Below, piece by piece: positions 24,737 through 32,635 of a DNA stretch of 36,972 nucleotides. How positions within the stretch are numbered: position 1 is the first letter of the stretch; each line of letters opens with the position of its first letter. The position numbers and the translations under genes were made by a program. The stretch is from JAJZRV01 sp027442615 (GTDB lineage Bacteria > Pseudomonadota > Gammaproteobacteria > Burkholderiales > Ferrovaceae), in assembly GCA_027442615.1 (NCBI GenBank), contig DAIBBI010000054.1, positions 1-36,972 of the forward strand. Reading direction: 5' to 3'. A model generated the notes under the pieces. It was not told the origin of the DNA. It was given only the letters and a program-made list of their open reading frames with translations, and ran no database searches.

Positions 24737-25738
24737 TTACTCAGCCACCTTGCGTGGGCGTCGCGTGCGCGTGGCGGGTTTGCGCGCAGGTTTGGCGGCT
24801 TTTGGAGCAGCAGCTTCGGGCGTGGTATCCGGGGCTTCCAGGGCCGCAGCCTCCACCACTGATGTAACGGTGACCGGTGCCTCGAGGGCGGGTTCGATCG
24901 CGGCCGCCCCGGTGATGCTACGAAACACATAGGCGCCCGATTTCTCGTCGCGCCCAAATTCCAGCAGGCCGCGCGCCTGCGCTTCTTCCAGCAGGTTGCC
25001 AAAGGCGCGAAAACCGTAATAGGACTCGTTGAAATCGGGTTTTCGGCGCTTGATGGCCTCTTTCAACACGGAGGCCCAGATTTTGCCGCTGTCGCCCCGT
25101 TCGGCCACCAGCGCGTCAAAAGTCTCCACGGCCATCTCGATAGCCTGGGTTCTGCGAGCCTCCCAGCCTTCCTTGTCCCTGGGACGCTTCTCCTCCTCGG
25201 AGGAACGCTTTTCCGCAGCATGGGCTCCGCGCGTTTCGCGCTTTGCAGCTGCACGCTGGCTTTCGCGTACCAGGTCGTCGTAGAAAATGAACTCGTCGCA
25301 GTTGGCGATGAGAAGGTCGGAGGTGGATTGCTTCACGCCCACACCGATCACCTGCTTGGCGTTTTCGCGCAGCTTCGAGACGAGCGGCGAAAAATCAGAA
25401 TCGCCGCTGATGATGACGAAGGTGTTGACATGCGACTTGGTATAGCACAGGTCCAGCGCGTCCACCACGAGGCGGATGTCCGCAGAATTCTTGCCGGACT
25501 GGCGTACGTGGGGAATCTCGATCAGCTCGAAGTTGGCTTCATGCATGGTGGCCTTGAAGCCCTTGTAGCGTTCCCAGTCGCAATAGGCCTTTTTGACGAC
25601 GATGCTGCCCTTCAGCAGCAAGCGCTCCAGTACCGGCTTGATGTCAAATTTTTCGTATTTTGCGTCGCGCACGCCGAGGGCGACGTTCTCGAAGTCGCAA
25701 AACAGCGCCATGCTGACGTTTTCGTGGGGTGAGGCCAT
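24737..25738 (-). CDS. NYN-domain RNase-like protein with LOTUS/OST-HTH domain
   Basis: A 333-residue protein with an N-terminal NYN (PIN-like) nuclease fold: ALFCDFENVALG, ADIRLVVDALDLCYTKSH and FVIISGDSDFSPLVSKLREN (about residues 10-130) supply the expected acidic metal site. A central Lys/Arg/Glu-rich linker is followed by a helical domain (GKIWASVLKEAIKRRKPDF, then SYYGFRAFGNLLEEAQARG, about 205-275) that looks like an OST-HTH/LOTUS RNA-binding module. The tail is Ala/Pro/Lys-rich and disordered. I chose ATG 25738 instead of 25750, because GGAG then sits six bases upstream. Such proteins (LabA-like) are likely RNA-degrading enzymes or RNA regulators; the precise target is not known. Confidence 0.85.
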   Translation of the reverse strand: MASPHENVSMALFCDFENVALGVRDAKYEKFDIKPVLERLLLKGSIVVKKAYCDWERYKGFKATMHEANFELIEIPHVRQSGKNSADIRLVVDALDLCYTKSHVNTFVIISGDSDFSPLVSKLRENAKQVIGVGVKQSTSDLLIANCDEFIFYDDLVRESQRAAAKRETRGAHAAEKRSSEEEKRPRDKEGWEARRTQAIEMAVETFDALVAERGDSGKIWASVLKEAIKRRKPDFNESYYGFRAFGNLLEEAQARGLLEFGRDEKSGAYVFRSITGAAAIEPALEAPVTVTSVVEAAALEAPDTTPEAAAPKAAKPARKPATRTRRPRKVAE

Positions 25739-25792
25739 GTCGTTCTCCATAGGGCAACCGCGTTCATGATAGCCATTCCCGCGCTGCGCGAT

Positions 25793-26527
25793 TCAGATTT
25801 CCAACATCCAGTCCGCAATAAATCCGGTATGTTCCCGGGGCACGCCACGCGGGTTGGAGAGAATCCTTGTGCCGGCGAATGTGTAGTCCACGGCAAGGTG
25901 GGTGTGGCCGTGAATCCAATATGCGGCGGGTGGTCCCAGCAAATCCTCCCAACAATTGGCAAAGGAGGCGTCGAGCGGACCTGATGGATAAGCCTGCAAT
26001 GCGAGGGATTGCATGGAGGGAGCGTGGTGGGTGATGACCATGGTGGTGCCTGCAAAAGGCAGGGCCAACCGCTGCGCCAGCCATCGCCGCGCCGAGTGAT
26101 TGCGCGTCTTGAAATCGAAGGGTTGGGCAAGGCGCCCATTGGCTGTCCGGATGCGCTCGAAATCCTTGAAGCGCACCCGGGAACTCCATTCCGCGAGGGG
26201 TGCATCGCCCGTGGCGCTAAAGTCAGTCCAGCCGGTGGCTGCAAGAAAACGGATGCCGTCACGGACGACTTCGGCCTCGTCGAGAAAACGCACGCGATCG
26301 TCACTGGCTTGCTGCAACATCTCATGGGTCCGCTCCAGATGCCCATGGTAGTACTCGTGGTTGCCAGCGATGTATAACACAGGGCAGTCATAGGTGCGCC
26401 GTGCCCACGCCATGCCCTTGGTGCCTTCGTCGATGTCACCGGCCAGAATGACGAGGTCGGCATCGCGTACCACGGGTTGGTAGGGTTCGCGTTCGTTGTG
26501 AAGATCGGAGAGGAAATGGATTTTCAT
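25793..26527 (-). CDS. Calcineurin-like metallophosphoesterase
   Basis: A 244-residue cytoplasmic metallophosphoesterase. The two-metal site is complete: D and H in FLSDLHNE (residues 6-12), LAGDIDEG, IAGNHEYYHG, then MVITHHAPS and WIHGHTH at about residues 205-211. This matches a full set of five motifs, so it should hydrolyse phosphoesters (nucleotides or other small substrates); the substrate cannot be told. I chose ATG 26527 (MKIHFLSDLH), the usual family N-terminus; an upstream start at 26563 would add a non-conserved extension reaching into the divergent yceI-like gene. It lies downstream of a short divergent promoter region and upstream of the NYN gene, which may be cotranscribed. Confidence 0.88.
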   Translation of the reverse strand: MKIHFLSDLHNEREPYQPVVRDADLVILAGDIDEGTKGMAWARRTYDCPVLYIAGNHEYYHGHLERTHEMLQQASDDRVRFLDEAEVVRDGIRFLAATGWTDFSATGDAPLAEWSSRVRFKDFERIRTANGRLAQPFDFKTRNHSARRWLAQRLALPFAGTTMVITHHAPSMQSLALQAYPSGPLDASFANCWEDLLGPPAAYWIHGHTHLAVDYTFAGTRILSNPRGVPREHTGFIADWMLEI

Positions 26528-26563
26528 CTTCGTGATGGCAAATCGGATAGGATGAGCAGACAC

Positions 26564-27226
26564 ATGAAAGCCATTCTATCCATTTTTCTGGCCGCCGGCC
26601 TGATGGTGTCGTGTGCGACGCCCCCCCGGGCCGTGGCGCCCGTGGCCACGGTGTCGCAAGCCACTGTGCCGAAGCTTGCAACTGCGCTGCAAGTGGACAC
26701 GCATCGTTCGCTTGTGACCCTGAGGGTGTACCGCGGCGGACCCCTGGCGCGCATGGGCCATGATCACATCATCGCAAGTCACGATGTGGCCGGATACGTG
26801 GACATGAAAACAGGCCATGCCGAATTGACCGTGCCGCTCAACGGGCTGACGGTGGACGAGCCCGGCTTGCGCACCGAGGCGGGATGGGAGTCAGAAGTGG
26901 CAGCGGATGCCATCGCCGGGACGCGCCATAACATGAGATTCAAGGTGCTACAGGTGGACAGGTTTCCGGTGGCGAAGATTCGCGTCACCCAGAGAGATTT
27001 TGCCTCGCCCACGCTTGAGGTATCCATCACGCTCCATGGCATAACGCATACCGAGCTCGTGCAGGCCAGCATTGCTGCGCCTTCGGACAGGGAAGCGGTT
27101 GTGACGGGGCACATGACCCTTAACCAGAGCGACTTTGGCATCACTCCGCTCTCAGTGATGGGTGGGGCTTTACAGGTGCAGAACGCGGTAGGTGTTTACT
27201 TCAGGATCGTGGCATCTCTTATTTAA
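26564..27226 (+). CDS. YceI-family lipoprotein
   Basis: A 220-residue protein starting with a lipoprotein signal (KAILSIFLAAGLMVSCATPP); the lipobox is LMVSC, with Cys17 as the lipidated residue. Residues about 45-215 form a YceI-like beta barrel that binds polyisoprenoids or similar lipids: LQVDTHRSLVTLRVYRGG, MGHDHIIASH, and a C-terminal SDFGITPLSVMGGALQVQ. The conserved region with HDH is typical of YceI-like proteins that respond to stress. I chose ATG 26564 since it gives the signal peptide directly; ATG 26552 is possible. It is divergent from the phosphoesterase. No downstream gene shares its transcript, since the cspA leader follows. Confidence 0.85.
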   Translation: MKAILSIFLAAGLMVSCATPPRAVAPVATVSQATVPKLATALQVDTHRSLVTLRVYRGGPLARMGHDHIIASHDVAGYVDMKTGHAELTVPLNGLTVDEPGLRTEAGWESEVAADAIAGTRHNMRFKVLQVDRFPVAKIRVTQRDFASPTLEVSITLHGITHTELVQASIAAPSDREAVVTGHMTLNQSDFGITPLSVMGGALQVQNAVGVYFRIVASLI

Positions 27227-27415
27227 AAAAGAAATACCTTGCTTATTCGCAACATTACGCGCACACTCCCACCGTTGCGATCTTCAAGTAGTATTGTTGT
27301 TGTCTGGTTCAGTACCCTGAAGCATTCAGGTATTTCTCCCTTCATCATCCTGCCGTCTTGAGTATCGCTCCCTGGGAGCATCTCCCTTATTTTTATTTTT
27401 TTAGGATATCAAGAC
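27227..27415 (+). promoter_or_regulatory. Leader region of the cspA-infA pair
   Basis: These 189 bases hold no gene. The second half probably forms the cspA 5' untranslated region. Two short perfect hairpins are visible: CCTGAA/TTCAGG at 27316-27330 with a three-base loop, and GCTCCC/GGGAGC at 27367-27379 around a single T. A T-rich stretch (27388-27402) and AGGATATC follow before the ATG. Long structured leaders of cold-shock genes are known to change fold with temperature. A sure promoter could not be picked. Confidence 0.4.
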
Positions 27416-27622
27416 ATGGCAACAGGTACAGTGAAGTGGTTCAACGATTCGAAGGGTTTTGGTTTTGTCACGCCGGACGCCGGTGGTGAAGATCTTTTCG
27501 CTCATTTTTCCGCGATTCAATCATCGGGCTTCAAGACCTTGAAGGAAGGCCAAAAGGTTTCCTTCGAAGTCACGCAAGGCCCCAAAGGGCAGCAAGCTTC
27601 CAACATTCGCCCGGCTGACTAA
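27416..27622 (+). CDS. cspA: Cold-shock protein, CspA family
   Basis: A 68-residue OB-fold nucleic-acid chaperone. The RNA-binding motifs are intact: KGFGFV (RNP1, residues 15-20) and DLFAHF (RNP2-type, 28-33). The N-terminus (ATGTVKWFNDSKGFGFV) is the standard family start. It melts RNA secondary structure, often at low temperature, but many paralogues are constitutive. AGGATATC sits upstream of ATG 27416. The infA gene starts 12 bases after the stop, so the two are likely translated from one mRNA. Confidence 0.95.
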   Translation: MATGTVKWFNDSKGFGFVTPDAGGEDLFAHFSAIQSSGFKTLKEGQKVSFEVTQGPKGQQASNIRPAD

Positions 27623-27634
27623 GCAGCCTGCGGC

Positions 27635-27892
27635 ATGGCCAAAGAAGAGCTGATCGAAATGAGTGGCGTGGTGCGTGAAGTCCTTCCTGATTCACGCTTC
27701 CGGGTCACTCTAGACAATGGCCACGACCTCATCGCCTACTCGGCCGGAAAGATGCGCAAGCATCACATCCGGATCCTGGCGGGCGATAAGGTCTCCCTCG
27801 AACTTTCTCCGTACGACCTTAGCAAGGGACGCATTACCTTCCGCCATATTGAGGGCGGCTGGTCAGGTGCCCCGCAGCGGCGCAGGTACTGA
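27635..27892 (+). CDS. infA: Translation initiation factor IF-1 (paralogue type)
   Basis: An 85-residue S1/OB-fold factor that binds the ribosomal A site during initiation. Recognisable segments are MAKEELIEMSGVVREVLPDS, RVTLDNGHDLIAYSAGKMRK and LSPYDLSKGRITFRH. The C-terminal extension (GGWSGAPQRRRY) makes it longer than the usual 72 residues. Many betaproteobacteria carry two infA genes, one in the ribosomal-protein operon and one elsewhere; lying beside cspA, this looks like the stand-alone copy. It starts at ATG 27635 after a 12-base gap; no strong ribosome site is seen, so coupling to cspA is likely. Confidence 0.92.
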   Translation: MAKEELIEMSGVVREVLPDSRFRVTLDNGHDLIAYSAGKMRKHHIRILAGDKVSLELSPYDLSKGRITFRHIEGGWSGAPQRRRY

Positions 27893-27991
27893 GACTTAAA
27901 TTTTTGTTACACAATTCTTCATATAATTTTCAGTGCTAAATCTATAATTCCCCGGACTTAAAGATACCCAAGATTGGGGGGTTAAGGAATC

Positions 27992-29251
27992 ATGGCTGGA
28001 AAGGATCAACCCGACGCCTCTCGGCGCGGGCTTCTGCAATATTTGGGCGCTTGGGGACTGGGTGCAGCTGGCTTGGCAACTGCGCCCCATGTTTCGTGGG
28101 GCAGTTCCATACTTCAAGAGACGGAACTTCCGTTCAAAAACGGGCACCGGACACTGGTTGCCTTTCCACAAAAGCGGCCCCTCATCCTTCTGAGCAATCG
28201 CCCCCCTCAGTTGGAAACACCCTTTTCGGTGTTTGGGGAGAGCGTGTTCACGCCCAACGATGCCTTCTTCGTTCGCTATCACTGGAGCGAAGTGCCGACT
28301 GCGGTGAATTTGCAGACCTACCGGCTGCGCGTATCTGGAAAAGTGAGCAAACCCCTCGAACTCTCGCTCGCCGAAATCAGGCAACTTGCCGGCTCGGTGG
28401 AAATAGCGGCCGTCAACCAATGTTCCGGCAACAGTCGTGGCCTGATGAGGCCGCGTGTCAATGGGGGACAGCTTGCAAATGGAGCGATGGGCAATGCGCG
28501 CTGGACGGGCGTGCCCCTCAAAAAGGTTCTTGAGGCGGCAGGGCTGCAGGCTGGTGCCGTTCAGGTAACCTTTGACGGGCTGGACCACCCGCCCCTGAAA
28601 AACAGTCCGGACTTCATCAAGGCGCTCGAGGTGGATCATGCCATGGACGGCGAAGTGATGTTGGCCTGGGCCATGAACGGGGAAGACTTACCCATGCTCA
28701 ACGGCTATCCCTTGCGTCTCGTGGTCCCAGGTTATTACGGCACCTATTGGGTCAAGCATGTGTCCAGCATTGAGGTGCTCGACAAGCCCTTTGACGGCTT
28801 CTGGATGAGTCATGCCTATCGTGTTCCAGACGATCCCTGCCGCTGTGTGGCCCCTTTGGCCGCTCCTGTTGCGACACGTCCCATCGGCCGTTTCGATGTG
28901 CGCTCCTTCATCACCAGCCTGACGGATGGAGAACGCGTGCGCGTGGGTCGCGAGCAGCGCGTGCGAGGTATCGCTTTTGACGGGGGCGAAGGGATTACCG
29001 AAGTAGCTTTCTCAGTGGATGGCGGTCGCGTCTGGCGGGAAGCGCAACTAGGAAAGGATTATGGCCGATATTCCTTTCGTGAATGGTCCGCAGCATTCAA
29101 GCCCATCCGGCCGGGCCCCTACGCGTTGATGGTTCGCGCCGTCAACCGAATCGGCCAAAGCCAGCCCATGGAGAACTTGTGGAATCCGGGCGGGTACATG
29201 CGCAACGCAATTGAGACCACTCATGTGGTTGCAGTGCGGGAGGGCGCATGA
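27992..29251 (+). CDS. sorA: Sulfite:cytochrome c dehydrogenase, molybdopterin subunit SorA
   Basis: A 419-residue periplasmic molybdoenzyme of the sulfite oxidase family, oxidising sulfite to sulfate. A Tat-type signal is at the N-terminus (ASRRGLLQYLGAWGLGAAG). The molybdenum-ligand cysteine is Cys144 in NQCSGNSRG; the pterin-binding stretch continues with GYPLRLVVPGYYGTYWVKHV (about residues 233-252). A dimerisation domain fills about residues 300-415. No cytochrome domain is fused, as in the SorAB type, and the heme protein is encoded next. TATAAT boxes occur at 27922 and 27943, but no clear 35 partner is seen. ATG 27992 follows AAGGAATC. With the RuBisCO genes this supports a sulfur-oxidising autotroph. 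Confidence 0.9.
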   Translation: MAGKDQPDASRRGLLQYLGAWGLGAAGLATAPHVSWGSSILQETELPFKNGHRTLVAFPQKRPLILLSNRPPQLETPFSVFGESVFTPNDAFFVRYHWSEVPTAVNLQTYRLRVSGKVSKPLELSLAEIRQLAGSVEIAAVNQCSGNSRGLMRPRVNGGQLANGAMGNARWTGVPLKKVLEAAGLQAGAVQVTFDGLDHPPLKNSPDFIKALEVDHAMDGEVMLAWAMNGEDLPMLNGYPLRLVVPGYYGTYWVKHVSSIEVLDKPFDGFWMSHAYRVPDDPCRCVAPLAAPVATRPIGRFDVRSFITSLTDGERVRVGREQRVRGIAFDGGEGITEVAFSVDGGRVWREAQLGKDYGRYSFREWSAAFKPIRPGPYALMVRAVNRIGQSQPMENLWNPGGYMRNAIETTHVVAVREGA

Positions 29252-29589
29252 CGCGCCTGCTCTGGGGAATCCTGGCGGTGCTCCTGATGGCTTGTGGTTC
29301 GGCAGAAGCCCTGGAAATTGAACTGCCGCAGGACACCACCACTTACCGCCCTGTTGATTTGCCGGGTTTCCCGCTGGTACTGCAAGACTGCCTTACCTGC
29401 CACTCGTCACAGTATGTGCAGACACAGCCGCCGCTCTCCTCACGGCAGTATTGGGACGCCACAGTGCATAAAATGAAAAATGCATTTGGTGCGCCAGTGG
29501 AAGATGCGGACATTCCGGCCGTTGTGGATTATCTCGTGAAAACCTACGGGGCAGAAGCGTTCACCAGTCCGGGCAACGCTGCAAGGTAA
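29248..29589 (+). CDS. sorB: Sulfite dehydrogenase cytochrome subunit SorB
   Basis: A 113-residue monoheme cytochrome c. The heme motif CLTCH is at residues 48-52; the only downstream methionine (KMKNAF) is the likely axial ligand. It accepts electrons from SorA and passes them to a soluble cytochrome c. The N-terminus is an export signal; LLMACGS resembles a lipobox, but cleavage after SAEA is also possible, so it may be membrane-anchored or soluble. The ATG overlaps the sorA stop by four bases (ATGA), so both are produced together. The convergent ICMT-like gene ends six bases downstream. Confidence 0.9.
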   Translation: MTRLLWGILAVLLMACGSAEALEIELPQDTTTYRPVDLPGFPLVLQDCLTCHSSQYVQTQPPLSSRQYWDATVHKMKNAFGAPVEDADIPAVVDYLVKTYGAEAFTSPGNAAR

Positions 29590-29595
29590 ACGGCG

Positions 29596-30036
29596 TTACC
29601 ACACCCGGGGAATGAATCTCCATGTTCTGGCGCGGTAATCCGCGTACTCCGGCCAACGCTGCTGCAACAGCCGCTCTTCAAGTGCAGCCTTGAAATTCAG
29701 CACCAGCAGAAGTAACGCCCACATGCCCGACAATAGACCATCCGACGCTTCGGCGGCGATACCCGCCATGGCCAGCATGAGCGCCACATACATGGGATGG
29801 CGCACCCAATGGTAGGGGCCATGCGTTACAAGTCGGGCACCGCGCTTGGGTTCGGGGCGAATGTTGAAATTGCCGGGGGGGTTGTGGGCAAAAACCCAGA
29901 GTGCAAGCGCGAATGCAGCAACGCCAAACAATATGGCTACCCATTTGAGCGTCCAGGGAATGGACCAAAGCAGCATGAAGGCCACCAACACGAACTGGGC
30001 GGTGACCCAAAACATGGATTGCAGGCGAGTGGTCAA
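29596..30036 (-). CDS. ICMT/PEMT-like membrane methyltransferase family protein
   Basis: A 146-residue inner-membrane protein with about four helices. The signature of isoprenylcysteine carboxyl methyltransferase-like proteins is present: LVTHGPYHWVRHPMYVAL (about residues 69-86), followed by the C-terminal AALEERLLQQRWPEYADYRAR, a SAM-binding tail. Natural substrates of bacterial members are mostly unknown. I use the TTG start at 30036, because GGAGG lies seven bases before it; the first ATG (30015) would cut into the first helix. It is the last gene of a three-gene minus-strand group with DUF1614 and the glycine-zipper lipoprotein. Confidence 0.85.
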   Translation of the reverse strand: MTTRLQSMFWVTAQFVLVAFMLLWSIPWTLKWVAILFGVAAFALALWVFAHNPPGNFNIRPEPKRGARLVTHGPYHWVRHPMYVALMLAMAGIAAEASDGLLSGMWALLLLVLNFKAALEERLLQQRWPEYADYRARTWRFIPRVW

Positions 30037-30066
30037 GTGTAAACCTCCGTTGAATGTTTCGAAAGG

Positions 30067-30729
30067 CTAGGCCAGCAGCACCGCCACAAACCCCGTAATG
30101 AATATTCCGTCAAAGCTTCCGGCGCCGCCGATGGAAGCGATGGGTGCTCCCATATGCTTCAGGTCCCTGAGACGCACGAGATCGGCACCGATCAGCACCC
30201 CCAGACTGCCGCCGATGTAAGCCAGCGGGGCGCGCTCCCCGGGGGCGAGCAGGATGGCAATCAGGGCCGCTGCAATGGGGGCAATGAACATGGGCATGCC
30301 AATGCCCACCCCTGGAATGGGGCGACTCACGGCATGGGCGACAGCCGCCACCACACCCACCGCCGCGACGATCTGGAACAGGCCGAGCGGATGGTGCGCC
30401 ATCAGGTAGAAGGAAAAGGCCAGGGGTACCAATGCTCCGCCCACGTTGACCACGATGGTGGTGTTCCCGGTAAAGGGCACAGGACGGAAGAAGGGCAACT
30501 TCGACAGTTCCGGGGGTATGGGGGGCGCCGCGGTGGTGTCCGATCGGATACTGAAGAGCGGCAGGTTGACCATGCTGCCCGCGAGCGTGCCCATCAGCAA
30601 CAGGTAGGCCGAGTGATTGGAGAGGCCCAGCTTTTCGAATGCAACGCTGACCACGCCAAACTGGATGACGATGATCAGTACAACCAACGCCGCAAACAGC
30701 AGAAGGATGCGCAAAGGCGAAAACGGCAT
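30067..30729 (-). CDS. DUF1614-like integral membrane protein
   Basis: A 220-residue membrane protein with six or seven helices. It resembles the DUF1614 family: an early TM helix (LLLFAALVVLIIVIQFGVVS), the SNHSAYLLLMGTLAGSMVNLPL block, GNTTIVVNVGGALVPLAFS, and a Gly-rich end (ASIGGAGSFDGIFITGFVAVLLA). Function is unknown. The ATG at 30729 is supported by GGAGG five bases upstream; a TTG at 30741 lies within the ribosome site and is not used. It sits between the lipoprotein and ICMT genes with small gaps (21 and 30 bases), so they form an operon. Confidence 0.8.
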   Translation of the reverse strand: MPFSPLRILLLFAALVVLIIVIQFGVVSVAFEKLGLSNHSAYLLLMGTLAGSMVNLPLFSIRSDTTAAPPIPPELSKLPFFRPVPFTGNTTIVVNVGGALVPLAFSFYLMAHHPLGLFQIVAAVGVVAAVAHAVSRPIPGVGIGMPMFIAPIAAALIAILLAPGERAPLAYIGGSLGVLIGADLVRLRDLKHMGAPIASIGGAGSFDGIFITGFVAVLLA

Positions 30730-30750
30730 TCGTTCCTCCAAATAAGAACA

Positions 30751-31218
30751 TCATTCTGCCGGAACAACGCGGGTCGTGTCCTCGCTCTCGATAATGCGTA
30801 CGCGTTGGCCCACTTTCAAGGCCTCGGAGCCTTTTTTGGCCTGGGCGGTGACGAATTCGTCACCGGTTTTTTCCATGCGATAGGTAATCTCCAGGCCTTC
30901 CGGGCTGTTGGCAGCCCTGTCGGCCACGGCACCCGTGACGCCACCAATGACCGCCCCGGCAATGGTGCTGATGATGCTGGTGCGGCCCTGTCCGGCGGCA
31001 CTGCCCAACACGCCGCCCACCCCGGCGCCGGCGAGCCCTCCCACGCCTGCAGGCGCGTTTTCCAGCTTCACCTCGCGCAGACCGGTGATGACGGCGTAGG
31101 AAACCTTGAGTTTTTGCTGGGCATTGACTGTAGTATAGGTGTTGGCGCTCTGGTGGGTGGTGCAGGCCCCCAGCAGGGAAAGCAGGACCACGAGGGCGGC
31201 ACGCAGGATCAGATTCAT
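30751..31218 (-). CDS. Glycine-zipper outer-membrane lipoprotein (SlyB-like)
   Basis: A 155-residue lipoprotein. The signal peptide (NLILRAALVVLLSLLGACTT) has the lipobox LGAC with Cys20 lipidated. A glycine-zipper membrane segment (GVGGLAGAGVGGVLGSAAG, then GAVIGGVTGAVADRAA) covers about residues 60-110; a charged C-terminal beta-rich domain (EITYRMEKTGDEFVTAQA) follows. Such proteins sit in the outer membrane and help preserve envelope integrity. ATG 31218 is supported by GGAGG at seven bases; a longer reading to 31383 would overlap the divergent antiporter. It heads the minus-strand three-gene operon. Confidence 0.85.
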   Translation of the reverse strand: MNLILRAALVVLLSLLGACTTHQSANTYTTVNAQQKLKVSYAVITGLREVKLENAPAGVGGLAGAGVGGVLGSAAGQGRTSIISTIAGAVIGGVTGAVADRAANSPEGLEITYRMEKTGDEFVTAQAKKGSEALKVGQRVRIIESEDTTRVVPAE

Positions 31219-31318
31219 GTTGAAGCCTCCAAAAGGGTGGGGAACGGACTTCATGGTGAACCCGGCGGCACGTTGCCCGGTTTTGAAAACGACGAAGGAA
31301 TCGCGATTGCAGGCAGGC

Positions 31319-32635
31319 ATGCATCCTTTTGAAGCCGGCGGGTTGCTCTGGGCGCTTCCCTTTGCGGGAATGCTGCTTTCCATTGCCGTGCTGCCGATGG
31401 CTTACCCGCATTTCTGGCACGCCCACCATGGCAAGGTCGCGGTGGGCTGGGCGGCCGCCTTTCTCCTGCCGTTTGCGTATTCCGCGGGATTTGCCTCCGC
31501 GCTGCACGAAATACTGCACGCACTGCTCCTGGAGTACATTCCCTTCGTCGTGCTTCTCTTTGCGCTCTATACCGTGGCTGGAGGGCTGCACATCCAGGGG
31601 CGGCTGCGCGGCTCGCCGCTCGTCAATACCGGCATTCTTGCATTTGGCACGGCCATCGCCAGCGTGATCGGCACCACGGGGGCGGCGATGGTGCTGATCC
31701 GCCCCCTGCTGCGCGCCAATGAGCGGCGCCGGCAGCGTGCACATCTCGTGATGTTCTTCATCTTTTTGGTCGGCAATATCGGCGGCGCGCTCTCGCCGCT
31801 GGGTGACCCCCCCCTGTTTCTGGGTTTTTTACACGGCGTCGATTTTTTCTGGCCCACGCGCATGCTGGCCGCACCGACGCTGCTGGTCAGCGGCATCCTC
31901 CTGATCCTGTTCCTTGGGGTGGACAGCCACCTGCTGCGCCGCCCCGACAGCCTGCTGCCCGAGAGCGATACCGCACCGGTCCAGGCGCCGGGGCTGGAAG
32001 GGCGCATCAACCTGGTACTCCTCGCCCTCATCGTCGGGGCAGTTCTGCTGTCCGGGGTGTGGCGTCCTGGCGTGTCGGTTTCCCTGCAAGGGGTCACGCT
32101 GGAACTGCAGAATTTGGTGCGCGACGCGCTGCTGCTGCTTGCGGCCGCAGCATCGCTCAAATGGACGGCGCCCCACGCACGGCACGGCAACGGCTTTACC
32201 TGGGGTCCGATGGCGGAGGTGGCCAAACTGTTCATCGGCATCTTTCTCAGCATTATTCCGGTGGTGGCGATACTGAAGATGGGGGCAGACGGGGCGCTGG
32301 GTAGCCTCATCGTGCTCGCCCACGACGCGCACGGGCAGCCAGTGGGCGCTCATTATTTCTGGATGACGGGAATCCTCTCCGCGTTTCTCGACAATGCGCC
32401 CACGTACCTGGTGTTTTTCAACATGGGGGGCAGCGACCCGCAGGCCTTGAGGGCCCTCTCGGCGGGCGCCGTGTTCATGGGCGCGCTCACCTATATCGGC
32501 AACGCCCCCAATTTCATGGTCAAGGCCATTGCGGAGCATCGCCATGTGCCCATGCCCGGATTTTTTGCATTCGCGGGATGGTCGGGCCTGATCCTGCTGC
32601 CCGTATTTGCCCTGGTGGCCTGGGTGTTCTTTTAG
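31319..32635 (+). CDS. CitMHS/NhaD-type sodium:proton antiporter-like transporter
   Basis: A 438-residue inner-membrane protein with about 11-12 helices of the ion transporter superfamily, CitMHS_2/NhaD-like. Recognisable parts are GTAIASVIGTTGAAMVLIRP, VGNIGGALSPLGDPPLFLGF and ILSAFLDNAPTYLVFFNMGG, the paired re-entrant regions with conserved asparagine/aspartate residues. Substrate may be Na+/H+ or an organic anion; the acidic residues and overall likeness favour a cation antiporter, but this is not certain. ATG 31319 follows AGGCAGG. Its stop overlaps the ppk2 stop by four bases, head to head. Confidence 0.75.
   Translation: MHPFEAGGLLWALPFAGMLLSIAVLPMAYPHFWHAHHGKVAVGWAAAFLLPFAYSAGFASALHEILHALLLEYIPFVVLLFALYTVAGGLHIQGRLRGSPLVNTGILAFGTAIASVIGTTGAAMVLIRPLLRANERRRQRAHLVMFFIFLVGNIGGALSPLGDPPLFLGFLHGVDFFWPTRMLAAPTLLVSGILLILFLGVDSHLLRRPDSLLPESDTAPVQAPGLEGRINLVLLALIVGAVLLSGVWRPGVSVSLQGVTLELQNLVRDALLLLAAAASLKWTAPHARHGNGFTWGPMAEVAKLFIGIFLSIIPVVAILKMGADGALGSLIVLAHDAHGQPVGAHYFWMTGILSAFLDNAPTYLVFFNMGGSDPQALRALSAGAVFMGALTYIGNAPNFMVKAIAEHRHVPMPGFFAFAGWSGLILLPVFALVAWVFF

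Noticed and set aside
30730..30741. TTG at 30741 as the start of the DUF1614 gene
   Set aside because: It would overlap the GGAGG ribosome site, which clearly serves ATG 30729.
31219..31383. Longer N-terminus for the glycine-zipper protein starting at 31383
   Set aside because: It would place the lipoprotein signal in the middle of the protein and run into the divergent antiporter gene; ATG 31218 has a perfect ribosome site.
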